A stretch of 64,000 nt of DNA from Flavobacterium johnsoniae. Lineage in GTDB: Bacteria > Bacteroidota > Bacteroidia > Flavobacteriales > Flavobacteriaceae. The notes under the pieces were generated by a model. It saw nothing but the letters and a program-made list of their open reading frames with translations, was not told the origin of the DNA and did no database searches. The position numbers and the translations under genes were made by a program. Shown here one piece after another: positions 44,892 through 54,296 of this stretch (position 1 is the stretch's first letter; each line of letters starts with the position of its first letter). The stretch is from contig NZ_CP103794.1 of the NCBI RefSeq assembly GCF_030388325.1, positions 2,170,001 through 2,234,000 of the forward strand. Direction: 5' to 3'.

Positions 44892-45086
44892 GTAATAGTA
44901 AATACAAATTGAAAGAAAGAAAAGACAAATTGTATTTTTTAAAGCATTTGTTTGTTACAATATTCAGAAACATTGATTTAGTTTAAAGAACAAAAAACTG
45001 AAAACTGCAACTGAGTAGTGTGACTTTAAAAAGACCCGACAACCTCTAAATACTAAAAGGAATTATTTAATTTAAAACTACTTCAT

Positions 45087-46037
45087 TTGAACGAAAGAAT
45101 AATCGAGCTAGTAGATATTGCACCAAAAGAATTTTGGGGCGCTCAGGACAGCCATCTAGAGATCATTAAAAAGTATTACCCAAAGCTTAAAATCGTAGCG
45201 CGAGGGACAACTTTAAAAGCATTTGGCGAAAAAGATGTTTTAGATGAATTCGAAAAAAGATTTCAAAGATTAATGCTTCATTTTACCCGTTACAATAATA
45301 TTGATGATAATGTAATTGAACGTGTAATTATGAGTGATGGTCAAGAAGACAAAAGATCTTATGATCATGACAAAATCTTAGTTCATGGTGTTGGCGGTAA
45401 AATTATCAAAGCGATGACGCCAAATCAGCAATTACTTGTTGATACCATTAAGAAAAATGATATGGTCTTTGCTATTGGTCCTGCTGGAACCGGAAAAACA
45501 TATACCGGTGTCGCTATGGCGGTTAAAATGCTAAAAGATAAAGAAGTAAAAAGGATTATTCTAACACGTCCTGCGGTAGAAGCTGGAGAAAATCTAGGAT
45601 TTCTGCCTGGAGATATGAAAGAAAAACTTGATCCTTATATGCAGCCATTGTATGATGCGTTGCGTGATATGCTTCCGAATGAAAAACTTGAGGATTATAT
45701 TTTGAAAGGAATTATTCAGATTGCGCCGCTTGCCTTTATGCGTGGACGTACGCTTGATAATGCTTTCGTAATTCTTGATGAAGCCCAAAACACCACACAC
45801 TCACAAATGAAAATGTTTTTGACTCGTATGGGAAAAAACGCCAAATTTATGATTACAGGTGATCCAGGACAGGTCGATTTACCAAGAAGAACTATTTCTG
45901 GTCTTAAAGAAGCAATTTTGGTTCTGAAAGACATTGACGGAATCGGAATTATTTATCTGGATGATAAAGATATCGTGCGTCATAGATTGGTTAAAAAGGT
46001 AATTGACGCTTATAAACAAATCGAAAATCACGATTAA
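45087..46037 (+). CDS. phoH: PhoH-family ATPase
   Basis: A 316-residue protein of the PhoH/YbeZ group. Walker A GPAGTGKT is at residues 131-138 and the Walker B-like VILDEAQNT follows, with the ENLGFLPGDMKEKLDPYMQP motif between. These ATPases are linked to RNA handling, ribosome maturation and phosphate starvation. The start codon is TTG at 45087, since the next ATG lies well inside the conserved N-terminal region (beginning NERIIELVDIAPKEF). It faces the SAM hydrolase gene over a 262-base gap. A clear terminator follows. Confidence 0.92.
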   Translation: MNERIIELVDIAPKEFWGAQDSHLEIIKKYYPKLKIVARGTTLKAFGEKDVLDEFEKRFQRLMLHFTRYNNIDDNVIERVIMSDGQEDKRSYDHDKILVHGVGGKIIKAMTPNQQLLVDTIKKNDMVFAIGPAGTGKTYTGVAMAVKMLKDKEVKRIILTRPAVEAGENLGFLPGDMKEKLDPYMQPLYDALRDMLPNEKLEDYILKGIIQIAPLAFMRGRTLDNAFVILDEAQNTTHSQMKMFLTRMGKNAKFMITGDPGQVDLPRRTISGLKEAILVLKDIDGIGIIYLDDKDIVRHRLVKKVIDAYKQIENHD

Positions 46038-46094
46038 GTTTAATTTTTAGTGAAATGTTAAATGTAAATCGTGAATTGTGTTTTGACATTTATT

Positions 46095-46142
46095 AATATT
46101 CGTTTTGCATTTTTTTAGAAGTGCAAAACGAATATTTTTTTA
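46095..46142 (+). terminator. intrinsic terminator after phoH
   Basis: AATATTCGTTTTGCA (46095-46109) pairs with 46122-46136 across a 12-base loop, and a run of T follows. Confidence 0.8.
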
Positions 46143-46172
46143 TGTATTAAAAGAATTCATTATTCTAAATAA

Positions 46173-46859
46173 ATGGAAAGTAAAATTATTTTGGTAGTTG
46201 GTTTGCTGTTTTTTGCTTTTAGAGTTTATGCTCAAAAAAGTGAAAATAAAAAATCAGAGAATTACTCAAAGAAATTATCTGGAAAAGAAATTGTATCAGG
46301 ATTAAATAGATTAAATTTTTTCAATCTGACAGATAAAAAGGATTTAAAAATTACAAAAGAAGATTTTAAGAAATCTTACGATAAATTGAGTTTTTTTGAA
46401 GGTCATATGAGAGAAGATTTAAGTTTTACGGACAATAGATTTTATTTTATTGATTCTGAAACATTATTTGAAGGAGAAGGATTAATTCAATATTTAGAAA
46501 CTGTAAAAATTTCATTTGATAAATTAAATTTAAAACTTTTAGTGTCTGATGAATTTGAAGATCAGACTGATAAACATTTACTTCATAAAATAAAATTAAA
46601 CGGAAAAGAATATATTGCTTTCAATAATGATTTTGGCAATTATGACTGGACTATAGCGTATTTGAATTTTATTGAAATGTTAAATGATCAGCTTAAAATT
46701 CAAGGAACTGACGAACAATTTTATCCAATTAGTTCAGGAAATGATGGCAGAATTGTTTTATTGACTAAAAAGCAGTTTGAATTTGTAAAAATGAATTATC
46801 CAAACGATAAAGAGCATCCAAAAGAAATTATTGATTGGAAAGACGGCTTCAAATATTAA
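46173..46859 (+). CDS. exported hypothetical protein
   Basis: A 228-residue protein with a signal peptide (IILVVGLLFFAFRVYA, cleavage after about residue 20). The mature part is Lys/Asp/Phe-rich and contains no domain I recognise. It is likely periplasmic, with the pattern GEGLIQYLETVKISFDKLNLKLLV followed by a YNDWTIAYLNFIEMLND-like region. It ends 12 bases before the DUF1801 gene, so the two may be one transcript. The function is unknown. Confidence 0.6.
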   Translation: MESKIILVVGLLFFAFRVYAQKSENKKSENYSKKLSGKEIVSGLNRLNFFNLTDKKDLKITKEDFKKSYDKLSFFEGHMREDLSFTDNRFYFIDSETLFEGEGLIQYLETVKISFDKLNLKLLVSDEFEDQTDKHLLHKIKLNGKEYIAFNNDFGNYDWTIAYLNFIEMLNDQLKIQGTDEQFYPISSGNDGRIVLLTKKQFEFVKMNYPNDKEHPKEIIDWKDGFKY

Positions 46860-46871
46860 AAATATAAAGAA

Positions 46872-47234
46872 ATGAAACAACTCGATGATTTCTACCTAAA
46901 CCAAGAAGAACCTATAAAAGGAATATTTTTGGCATTAAAAGAAATCATTTTAAAACAAGATTCAGATATTACAAATACTTTAAAATACGGAATGCCTTTT
47001 TTCTCTTATAAAGGAAAAATGTTCTGCTATTTCTGGATTCATAAAAAACTCAAACAACCTTATATCGGAATTGTAGAAGGAAAACATTTTGATGAAGATT
47101 TTCTTCTTCAAGAAAAACGTTCAAGAATGAAAATTTTATTGCTCGATTCTGAAAAAGATTTGCCTTTGGAACAAATTAAATTTGTGGTTCAAAAGGCTAT
47201 AAATTTATACAAATCGGGAATTGTTAAGATTTAA
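46872..47234 (+). CDS. DUF1801 domain protein
   Basis: A 120-residue protein of the DUF1801 / YdhG-like group. The TLKYGMPFFSYKGKMFCYFWIHKK core motif (residues about 36-60) is diagnostic. The fold is a small alpha/beta domain like that of iron-binding frataxin relatives, and its role is unknown. A possible functional clue is the aromatic-lined pocket of the 'GMPFFSYKG' motif. It follows the exported protein by 12 bases. Confidence 0.75.
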   Translation: MKQLDDFYLNQEEPIKGIFLALKEIILKQDSDITNTLKYGMPFFSYKGKMFCYFWIHKKLKQPYIGIVEGKHFDEDFLLQEKRSRMKILLLDSEKDLPLEQIKFVVQKAINLYKSGIVKI

Positions 47235-47316
47235 TTATTTAAAAAAGCAATTTTTAAACGAATAGTTAAATAAATAATAAACTTGCCTCAATTTTAGCTT
47301 TCAAAGCTTGTAATCT

Positions 47317-47347
47317 TTGTCTAGCCGAGCTTAAAATCGTAAATTTG
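47317..47347 (+). promoter_or_regulatory. promoter of the HAD phosphatase gene
   Basis: TTG (47317-47319), 20 bases, then TAAATTTG (47340-47347) fits TTG-N17-23-TAnnTTTG exactly. The ATG is at 47371. Confidence 0.7.
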
Positions 47348-47370
47348 CATATCATCGATATTTGATAAAT

Positions 47371-48201
47371 ATGACAAAACTTAAAAATATAAAAGTTGTA
47401 GTAAGCGACCTTGACGGAACTTTACTCAACCCACAACACAGAATTTCAGAATATACCAAATCAATTTTTCAAGAACTTCATAATCAAGGTTATCTAATTG
47501 TTGTAGCTACAGGACGTCATCATCTTGATGCCATGGCGATTATTGACAAACTTGAAATTCCTGTTTATTTGGTAAGCTCTAATGGAGGAAGAATTCATTC
47601 GCCAAATAAAGAAGAACTTTTCGCTTTTAACTTAGATAGTGATGTTGTAAAAGCCGCGTTAAATATAGAAATTGATCCCGACGTTACGGTTGTTTTATTC
47701 AAAGAAAACGTTTGGCAAACTAATAAATGGAACGAAAGATTAAACTCATTTCAAGCCGAACTGAAATACCGTCCAGAATTAGTTGATTATAAAACGATAG
47801 AAGATTTCAAGGCAATAAAAATCTTCTTTTCATGCGATAATCACGAAAAGTTAGTAAAAGTAAGAGATGCTGTTTTGGCCAATTCTTCAGAACATTTGCA
47901 TCACGCTTTCAGTTTGCCAACTTGCTTAGAATTTATGGATAAATCTGTAGATAAGGCAGTTGCAATTTCCAAAGTCTTAGAAAAAGAAGGGTTTACAATG
48001 GATGAAGCCGTTTCTTTTGGAGATGGTTTTAATGATTTGCAAATGTTGTCTGCAACCGGAAGAGGATTAATTATGGGAAATGCGCCTTCGATTCTAAAAG
48101 ATGCTTTGCCTGATTTAGAAGTAATTAAAACAAATGCTGAAGATGGAGTTGCAAAGTATATCGCAACTAAAATTTTAGATAAAGAATTAGCAGCGAGTTA
48201 A
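47371..48201 (+). CDS. Cof-type HAD-IIB family phosphatase
   Basis: A 276-residue HAD phosphatase. The nucleophile motif VVSDLDGTLLN is near residue 13, ATGR is motif II, and the C-terminal SFGDGFNDLQML is motif IV. The large C2 cap between them is typical of the Cof/YidA group, which removes phosphate from sugar phosphates and cofactors. Its substrate cannot be predicted. The ATG at 47371 is chosen over a TTG nine bases upstream because it sits 23 bases after a strong promoter. A terminator follows. Confidence 0.88.
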   Translation: MTKLKNIKVVVSDLDGTLLNPQHRISEYTKSIFQELHNQGYLIVVATGRHHLDAMAIIDKLEIPVYLVSSNGGRIHSPNKEELFAFNLDSDVVKAALNIEIDPDVTVVLFKENVWQTNKWNERLNSFQAELKYRPELVDYKTIEDFKAIKIFFSCDNHEKLVKVRDAVLANSSEHLHHAFSLPTCLEFMDKSVDKAVAISKVLEKEGFTMDEAVSFGDGFNDLQMLSATGRGLIMGNAPSILKDALPDLEVIKTNAEDGVAKYIATKILDKELAAS

Positions 48202-48230
48202 AATCAAATTAGATTTTTCACATAAATCAG

Positions 48231-48262
48231 AATCCTTGAAGGTCTTTCTTCAAGGATTTTTT
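48231..48262 (+). terminator. intrinsic terminator after the HAD gene
   Basis: AATCCTTGAAG (48231-48241) pairs with CTTCAAGGATT (48248-48258) and is followed by T. Confidence 0.75.
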
Positions 48263-48334
48263 GTTAAAGGCATATTTATGTGAAGATTTTCGCAAGGAAA
48301 TAGTTAAAACATTTTTTTAGAAGTTTTGAGAGTG

Positions 48335-48342
48335 TATTTTTG
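48335..48342 (+). promoter_or_regulatory. TAnnTTTG promoter element for the S9 peptidase
   Basis: TATTTTTG matches the consensus, 19 bases before the ATG at 48362. The -33 region has no clear TTG. Confidence 0.45.
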
Positions 48343-48361
48343 TTTTCTCAAAAACACATTC

Positions 48362-50710
48362 ATGATAACAAAAAACATTTTTACCGCAGCCTTTTTATTT
48401 CTTTCAGTTTTAGGAAATACCCAAGAATTGAAATTAGAAGAAATAATGAAAGGCGAATCTTTTATTGGAAATCAACCCACAAACGGACGCTGGTCTTTAG
48501 ACGGTAAAAAGGTTTATTTTGAATGGAATCCAAAAGATGAATTAGGATCAAGTACTTTTTTCTGGCAAAAAGGAATGTCGAAGCCTGAAATTGTATCTCC
48601 AAAAGAAGCTGCATTTTCTCAACAGGATTTCAAAACAAAACCAGGATCAGATTTGGTTTATTATTTAGATAACGGAAGTTTGTTTTCGTATTCTCTTCAA
48701 TCCAAAACAACAAAAAAACTAATTCAGCAATCTTCAAGATTATCCAATTTAGAATTTGGAGCTCAAAATGGAGTTTTGTTTTTCGTGCAAAATGATAATA
48801 TTTTTAAATACGATACTAAGGCTGGTACGATTTTACAAATTACCAATTTTAATAAAGGAATAAAAAAAGAGATAAAACCAGATACTGAATCTTTTTTAGC
48901 AAAACAGCAAAATGAATTATTCCAATTTATAAGAGATAAAGAAGCAAAAAAACAATGGAATCTTGAAAAAAGCAAAGCGGTAAAATCTGATTTTGCAAAA
49001 CAATATTTCTATGGAAACGACCGATTTGCGGGGCTTCAAGTAAATCCGAATGGTAATTTTGCGACTTTTATTTTGGTCGAGGAACCAGAGGTTAAAAGCG
49101 AAAAAATGGAAGTTTTTATAACGGCAGATGGTTATAATCAAAGTCCAGAAACAAAAGAAAAGGTTTCGACAAAGAACTTCGTGAAAACAAAATTCGGAAT
49201 TTATTCTGTAGCAAAAGATTCTGTTTATTATGTGAATTTTTCGACTTTAAGTCATATTCAGGACTCGCCGAAATATTTTGAATTATACGATAATTTAAAA
49301 AATAAAGCTAAAGAAGATAAATTGATTGTTCCTAAAGCACCAATTTATAACGAAAGTGGCTCACTGGCAATTGTAGATATTAGAAGTCAGGATAATAAAG
49401 ACAGATGGTTGGTAAGTTTGAATTTGGAAAAAGGTACTTTTGAAGAAATCGAACATCAGCACGATGATGCTTGGATTGCTGGACCTGGAATTCCTTCTTA
49501 TTCATTTTCTTCTGGAAATTTAGGTTTTTTAGCTGATAATGAAACTATTTATTTTCAATCTGAAGCTACAGGTTATTCCCATTTATACACTCTTAACTTA
49601 AAAAGTAAAAAGAAAACACAACTTACTAAAGGGAATTGGGAAGTAAGAGATTTGACTTTATCTAAAGACAAAAAAACGTTTTATTTAACAACAAATACAA
49701 CTCATCCTGGAAATAGAGAGTTTTATAAACTTGCTGTTGCAGACGGAATTTTACAGCCAATTTTAACAAAAAATGGTGCTCACGAAGTGGTTTTATCTCC
49801 AGATGAAAAATCGCTTTTGGTTCGTTATTCTTATAAAAATATTCCTTGGGATTATTATGTTGCCGACAATAAAAAGAATGCAGTTCTACAGCAAATTTCT
49901 TCTTCAGTTTCAGAAGATTTCAAAAAATACAAATGGAGAGAACCAGAAGTAATTACTTTTAAAGCTCAAGACGGAACGCCTGTAAATGCTAGATTATATA
50001 CTCCAAAAACAGAAAATGCTAATAAAGCGGCAGTAATTTTTGTTCATGGTGCGGGTTACCTTCAAAATGCGCATAATTTCTGGAGTAATTATTACAGAGA
50101 ATATATGTTTCATAATTTGTTGACTGATTTAGGATATACAGTTTTAGACATCGATTATAGAGGAAGTGACGGTTACGGACGTGATTTTAGAACTGGAATT
50201 TATCGTTTTATGGGAGGAAAAGATTTATCTGATCATCTTGATGGAAAAAAATATCTGGTAGAAAAATACGGTATTGATGCTAATAGAGTAGGGATTTACG
50301 GTGGTTCTTACGGAGGTTTTATTACTTTGATGGGAATGCTGACAACTCCAGGCGAATTTAAATCGGGTGCAGCTTTGCGTTCTGTAACAGATTGGGCACA
50401 TTACAATCACGGGTATACGGGAAATATTTTGAATTTTCCAGAAACCGATCCAGAAGCTTACAAAAAAAGTTCGCCAATTTATTTTGCTGATAATTTGAAA
50501 GGAAATCTTGTGATGCTTCACGGAATGGTTGATGACAATGTTGAATATAAAGATATTGTGCGTTTGTCACAACGTTTTATCGAATTGCAGAAAAAGAACT
50601 GGAGCTTGGCATCGTTTCCGGTAGAATCTCACGGTTTCAAAGAAACTTATTCATGGATAGATGAATACAGCAGAATTTTAAATTTATTTAATGAAACACT
50701 TTTGAAATAA
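48362..50710 (+). CDS. exported S9 (DPP-IV-like) prolyl oligopeptidase
   Basis: A 782-residue serine peptidase. ATG 48362 begins a signal peptide (TKNIFTAAFLFLSVLGNTQE). Residues about 25-470 are a beta-propeller with WSLDGKKVYF and related blades. The C-terminal alpha/beta-hydrolase has GIYGGSYGGF with the catalytic Ser, HGMVDDNVEY with Asp, and ESHGF with His. Such exported enzymes cleave dipeptides or oligopeptides for protein use. A TTG 36 bases upstream was rejected because it would disrupt the signal peptide. Confidence 0.9.
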   Translation: MITKNIFTAAFLFLSVLGNTQELKLEEIMKGESFIGNQPTNGRWSLDGKKVYFEWNPKDELGSSTFFWQKGMSKPEIVSPKEAAFSQQDFKTKPGSDLVYYLDNGSLFSYSLQSKTTKKLIQQSSRLSNLEFGAQNGVLFFVQNDNIFKYDTKAGTILQITNFNKGIKKEIKPDTESFLAKQQNELFQFIRDKEAKKQWNLEKSKAVKSDFAKQYFYGNDRFAGLQVNPNGNFATFILVEEPEVKSEKMEVFITADGYNQSPETKEKVSTKNFVKTKFGIYSVAKDSVYYVNFSTLSHIQDSPKYFELYDNLKNKAKEDKLIVPKAPIYNESGSLAIVDIRSQDNKDRWLVSLNLEKGTFEEIEHQHDDAWIAGPGIPSYSFSSGNLGFLADNETIYFQSEATGYSHLYTLNLKSKKKTQLTKGNWEVRDLTLSKDKKTFYLTTNTTHPGNREFYKLAVADGILQPILTKNGAHEVVLSPDEKSLLVRYSYKNIPWDYYVADNKKNAVLQQISSSVSEDFKKYKWREPEVITFKAQDGTPVNARLYTPKTENANKAAVIFVHGAGYLQNAHNFWSNYYREYMFHNLLTDLGYTVLDIDYRGSDGYGRDFRTGIYRFMGGKDLSDHLDGKKYLVEKYGIDANRVGIYGGSYGGFITLMGMLTTPGEFKSGAALRSVTDWAHYNHGYTGNILNFPETDPEAYKKSSPIYFADNLKGNLVMLHGMVDDNVEYKDIVRLSQRFIELQKKNWSLASFPVESHGFKETYSWIDEYSRILNLFNETLLK

Positions 50711-50768
50711 GTATTCAGTTTTCAGTCGCAAGATTAAAACTGAAAACTGCGACTGAAAACTGAATACT
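50710..50768. repeat. inverted repeat after the S9 peptidase
   Basis: Perfect 21-base arms at 50710-50730 and 50748-50768 (AGTATTCAGTTTTCAGTCGC at the left) enclose a 17-base centre that repeats the AACTGAAAACTG motif. It may act as a terminator. The same motif (AAACTGAAAACTGCAACTGA) recurs near 44997-45016. Confidence 0.7.
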
Positions 50769-50771
50769 TTC

Positions 50772-50802
50772 TTGCTTGCTCTTTTAAATAGTTTTAAATT
50801 TG
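50772..50802 (+). promoter_or_regulatory. purC promoter
   Basis: TTG (50772-50774), 20 bases, then TAAATTTG (50795-50802) fits the Bacteroidota consensus. The ATG is at 50831. Confidence 0.7.
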
Positions 50803-50830
50803 CATTCACAAAAAAACAACACAACAAAAA

Positions 50831-51784
50831 ATGAGCAATACAATCACAACTACAAATTTTAATTTCCCGAATCAGAAATCAGTTTACCGCGGAAAAGTTA
50901 GAGAAGTTTATAATATCAACGACGAACTTTTGGTAATGGTAGCGACCGATAGACTTTCGGCTTTTGATGTAGTTTTGCCAAAAGGAATTCCCTACAAAGG
51001 ACAAATCTTAAATCAGATTGCAACTAAGTTTATGGAATTAACAGAAGATATTGTTCCGAACTGGTTAATCGCAACTCCTGATCCAAATGTTGCTGTTGGA
51101 CATTTATGTGAGCCTTTTAAAGTAGAAATGGTAATTCGTGGTTATTTATCTGGACACGCTGCAAGAGAATATGCTGCGGGAAGAAAACAAATTTGCGGCG
51201 TTAGGATGGCTGAAGGTTTAAAAGAAAATGACAAATTTCCAGAGCCAATTATTACGCCAACTACAAAGGCAGATAATGGTTCTCATGACGAAGATATTTC
51301 TCGCGAAGCTATTTTAGAAAAAGGAATTGTTTCTGAAGAAGATTATTTAGTTTTAGAAAAATATACTCGCGCATTATTTCAAAGAGGAACTGAAATTGCA
51401 GCTTCTCGCGGATTAATTTTAGTTGATACAAAATACGAATTCGGAAAAACAAAAGACGGCGTTATTGTTTTAATTGATGAAATTCATACACCAGATTCTT
51501 CTCGTTATTTTTACGCTGACGGATATGCTGAAAGACAAGAAAAAGGAGAAGAGCAAAAACAATTATCTAAAGAATTTGTTCGCCGTTGGTTAATCGAAAA
51601 TGGTTTTCAAGGTCAAGAAGGACAGCAAATTCCAGATATGTCAGACGAATATATTACGTCTGTTTCTGAAAGATATATCGAATTGTACGAGAATATTTTA
51701 GGAGAAAAATTCGTAAAAGCAGATATTGACAATATTGATCAACGTATTGAAAAAAACGTATTAGAATACCTTTCTTCAAAATAG
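50831..51784 (+). CDS. purC: phosphoribosylaminoimidazole-succinocarboxamide synthase
   Basis: A 317-residue SAICAR synthetase, which joins aspartate to CAIR with ATP in purine synthesis. The ATP-site opening GKVREVYNI with the [10 protein letters not shown] motif (residues about 40-50), the substrate region [18 protein letters not shown], and the [28 protein letters not shown] region are all family hallmarks. The length is typical of the Bacteroidota form. It is a single gene with its own promoter, and the GH26 gene follows by 31 bases. Confidence 0.95.
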   Translation: MSNTITTTNFNFPNQKSVYRGKVREVYNINDELLVMVATDRLSAFDVVLPKGIPYKGQILNQIATKFMELTEDIVPNWLIATPDPNVAVGHLCEPFKVEMVIRGYLSGHAAREYAAGRKQICGVRMAEGLKENDKFPEPIITPTTKADNGSHDEDISREAILEKGIVSEEDYLVLEKYTRALFQRGTEIAASRGLILVDTKYEFGKTKDGVIVLIDEIHTPDSSRYFYADGYAERQEKGEEQKQLSKEFVRRWLIENGFQGQEGQQIPDMSDEYITSVSERYIELYENILGEKFVKADIDNIDQRIEKNVLEYLSSK

Positions 51785-51815
51785 TAATTTCGGGTTTAAA
51801 CTAACTATTTAAACC

Positions 51816-52949
51816 ATGAATGATAAAATTAAAAATGCCCTGTTATTTGTATGTCTTATAACAGGGCATTTTCTTTTTTCGCAAATAGATAAAAAAGCGA
51901 CAAAAGAAACCAAAAATCTTTATAAGAATTTAAAATTAATTTCAAAAAATCATATTCTTTTTGGACATCAGCATGCTTTAGAATATGGTCACGGCTGGAG
52001 TAATGAGCCTAATCGTTCTGATGTAAAATCGGTTACAGGTTCACATCCAGCAGTTGTGGGAATTGATTTTAGCGATTTTTCTGGAAAATCTAAAGATGAG
52101 ATTGAAAAGTCTAAAGAAACTTTAAGAAAAAATGTAATTGAAACTTACGAAAGAGGCGGCATTACAACTGTTTCATGGCATTTTAATAATCCAGCTTCTG
52201 ATGAGGGGTTTTACTGGAAAGATGGAATTTCTAAAGCTTCAATGTCTTTAATAAAACCAGGCGGTTCAAATCATGAGCAATACAAAGAAATTTTAAAAAC
52301 AATTGCCGATTTTGCTCATTCTGTAAAAGCTAAAAATGGAAAGCTTTCTCCAATGATTTTCAGACCTTATCATGAATTCGATGGTGATTGGTTTTGGTGG
52401 GGAAAATCACAAACTTCTCGAGAAGATTTTATTGCGGTCTGGCAGTTTACAGTTTCGTATTTGAAAGATACTTTGGGCGTACACAATTTTATTTATGCCT
52501 TTTCTCCAGATAATAGATTTAATTCTGAAGAAGAATATTTAGAACGTTATCCTGGAGATGATTTTGTTGATATGTTCGGGATGGACGATTACGGAGATTT
52601 CGGACGTGATGGTAAATATGATCTAGATGCAGGTTTAAAAAAACTGAAAATATTTTCTGATTTGGCAATTAAAAAGAAAAAATTAGCCGCATTTACAGAA
52701 ACTGGCTTAGAATCTATTCCGAATGAAAATTGGTGGACAGAAATATTGCTTAAAACTTTAAAATCGAATGATTTACAATTGGCTTATGTTTTGGTTTGGC
52801 GAAATGATAAAACAAGTCCAACACATTATTATGCGCCATTTCCAGATCAGATAAGCGAAAAAAACTTTATAAGATTTTATGACGATCCTTTCACATTGTT
52901 TGAAAAGGATTTAAAAAATATTTATAGTACAAAATTCAATTTGAAATAG
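51816..52949 (+). CDS. GH26 beta-mannanase-like glycoside hydrolase
   Basis: A 377-residue exported enzyme with a signal peptide (NALLFVCLITGHFLFSQ). The (beta/alpha)8 GH26 barrel has the acid/base glutamate E187 in RPYHEFDGDWFWW and the nucleophile E295 in AAFTETGLES. These match the two conserved GH26 glutamates, so a beta-1,4-mannan-cleaving or related activity is likely. No carbohydrate-binding module or SusC/SusD pair is nearby. It follows purC by 31 bases without a clear promoter and ends at a terminator. Confidence 0.85.
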   Translation: MNDKIKNALLFVCLITGHFLFSQIDKKATKETKNLYKNLKLISKNHILFGHQHALEYGHGWSNEPNRSDVKSVTGSHPAVVGIDFSDFSGKSKDEIEKSKETLRKNVIETYERGGITTVSWHFNNPASDEGFYWKDGISKASMSLIKPGGSNHEQYKEILKTIADFAHSVKAKNGKLSPMIFRPYHEFDGDWFWWGKSQTSREDFIAVWQFTVSYLKDTLGVHNFIYAFSPDNRFNSEEEYLERYPGDDFVDMFGMDDYGDFGRDGKYDLDAGLKKLKIFSDLAIKKKKLAAFTETGLESIPNENWWTEILLKTLKSNDLQLAYVLVWRNDKTSPTHYYAPFPDQISEKNFIRFYDDPFTLFEKDLKNIYSTKFNLK

Positions 52950-52973
52950 TATAAATTTCAACAAAAAGTAAAG

Positions 52974-53004
52974 CGCGATTCAATTATTTGGATCGCGTTT
53001 TTTT
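52974..53004 (+). terminator. intrinsic terminator after GH26
   Basis: CGCGATTCAA (52974-52983) pairs with TTGGATCGCG (52988-52997) with one G-T pair, and seven T follow. Confidence 0.8.
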
Positions 53005-53054
53005 GTTGATATATAATGATTTAAAAAAAAAAAATATAAATTTTTTCATTTTTA

Positions 53055-53089
53055 GTGCAACGTTTTACCTGTTTTATACGTCTATTAAT
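53055..53089 (+). promoter_or_regulatory. ECF-sigma-like promoter of the first ankyrin gene
   Basis: GTGCAAC (53055-53061), 17 bases, then CGTCTATTAAT (53079-53089) is shared with the second ankyrin gene (54297-54330). AAC...CGTC with 16-17 spacing is the general ECF sigma pattern. The leader to the ATG at 53129 would be about 35-40 bases. Confidence 0.55.
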
Positions 53090-53128
53090 AAATCATCACA
53101 ATCATCAATCAATTAAAAACAATCAATC

Positions 53129-53509
53129 ATGAAAAAAACAGTAATCGTTTTAGGAACTGCTTTGTTCCTATTTGCAAATTCCGTAACAGCTTCAAATCAA
53201 AAGCTTAGAGTTAAAAATCTAACGGAGATTTCTACTTATTTATCATCTCCCTTGCATGTCGCAATATGTAAAGGCGATGTTGAAAGCGTGAGAAAAATTA
53301 TCGAGTATGGCGCAGATGTAAATAAAATTATAAGAAATATGACGCCTTTAATGCTCGCAGCTCGTTATAATCATGTCGAAATCGTTAAAATTTTATTGGC
53401 AAAAGGAGCTCTGCCATCAATTGAAAATGAACATGGATTAAGAGCTTTAGATTATGCGAGATATGCGAAGTCAGAAGAATCTATAGCTGTGTTAAAAGGT
53501 TTGAAATAA
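53129..53509 (+). CDS. exported ankyrin-repeat protein, paralog 1
   Basis: A 126-residue protein with a signal peptide (TVIVLGTALFLFANSVTA). Two full ankyrin repeats and a partial one follow (PLHVAICKGDVESVRKIIEY, TPLMLAARYNHVEIVKILLAK, RALDYARYAKSEESIAVLK). Ankyrin repeats bind proteins. The exported location suggests a periplasmic partner. It is highly similar to the protein at 54507, so a duplication with an intervening SRPBCC gene is likely. A terminator follows. Confidence 0.8.
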   Translation: MKKTVIVLGTALFLFANSVTASNQKLRVKNLTEISTYLSSPLHVAICKGDVESVRKIIEYGADVNKIIRNMTPLMLAARYNHVEIVKILLAKGALPSIENEHGLRALDYARYAKSEESIAVLKGLK

Positions 53510-53530
53510 AAGTTCTTCTAATTTTAAAAG

Positions 53531-53563
53531 AAAAAGCATCATTCTAAATAAATGATGCTTTTT
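53531..53563. terminator. bidirectional intrinsic terminator
   Basis: AAAAAGCATCATT (53531-53543) pairs perfectly with AATGATGCTTTTT (53551-53563). It lies between convergent genes. Confidence 0.85.
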
Positions 53564-53584
53564 TTATAGAATAAAAATAAAGGA

Positions 53585-54121
53585 TTATTCCATCTTATCT
53601 TTAAGATTTTCTAGACCTTTTTGCAAGTCGTTTCCAATCATTTGGTCCATTTTAAGCATCGGAAGCATTATGTTTGTCGGATACGGAATAACGCCGCTGA
53701 TTGCCCATTTTACTTTTGTTTGATTTCCTCCCAAAGGTTCAGTTGACATAAATCCTACCGCAGTATCTTCCATTGGTTTTTTAAATCGAAGAGCAAAATC
53801 AATACGTTTGTTTTCTGTTATTTTAGTGATTTCCTGTTCGCCAACGCCAACTTCTTTTACATCACTTTCCCAAGAAGAGATTGAACCGACAGCGCCATCA
53901 GTGCCTTTGTAATTTACTTTCATTTTAGGATCCATATTGGCCCAAACGCTAAATTCATTTTGGTTTTTTAATGATTTTACATAATTAAAAACGCTATCAA
54001 CAGGTTTGTTAATCGTGATTTCTCTTTCTACAGCATATTCTTTAGGCATAAAATAAGCCGCTATCAGAATAATTGAAATAATTAAAATTAGAACGACAAG
54101 AATTCTTTTAATAATGATCAT
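53585..54121 (-). CDS. SRPBCC-family lipid/ligand-binding protein
   Basis: A 178-residue protein with an N-terminal membrane helix (RILVVLILIISIILIAAYFM, residues about 6-25) ahead of an SRPBCC (START-like) domain. Family marks are the YAVEREITINKPVDSVFNYVK opening, the VGEQEITKITENKRIDFAL strand and the LGGNQTKVKWAISG strand. Such domains bind hydrophobic ligands or act as dissociable enzymes. Its membrane anchor implies a location facing the periplasm. It lies between the two ankyrin paralogs but on the other strand. Confidence 0.8.
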   Translation of the reverse strand: MIIIKRILVVLILIISIILIAAYFMPKEYAVEREITINKPVDSVFNYVKSLKNQNEFSVWANMDPKMKVNYKGTDGAVGSISSWESDVKEVGVGEQEITKITENKRIDFALRFKKPMEDTAVGFMSTEPLGGNQTKVKWAISGVIPYPTNIMLPMLKMDQMIGNDLQKGLENLKDKME

Positions 54122-54296
54122 AACATTTTGGTTTTATGGTTACTACTTCAGTGATTTCTCTTTATATAAAAGCAATTGTTGCTATTTAATTTTCGTCTTT
54201 TTTTATTTGAATGTCTAGTAAAGTTAAATAATTATGGACTGTAATTGTACTGATAATAAAAAAAAGAGCATTATCCTGTAAATTTTTTCCTCTTAA

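Noticed and set aside
45020..45075. Sequence resembling part of a SAM-I riboswitch (AGACCCGACAACCTC) before phoH
   Set aside because: Only one short motif agrees, the other helices and the k-turn are missing, and the nearby gene is not a methionine gene on that strand.
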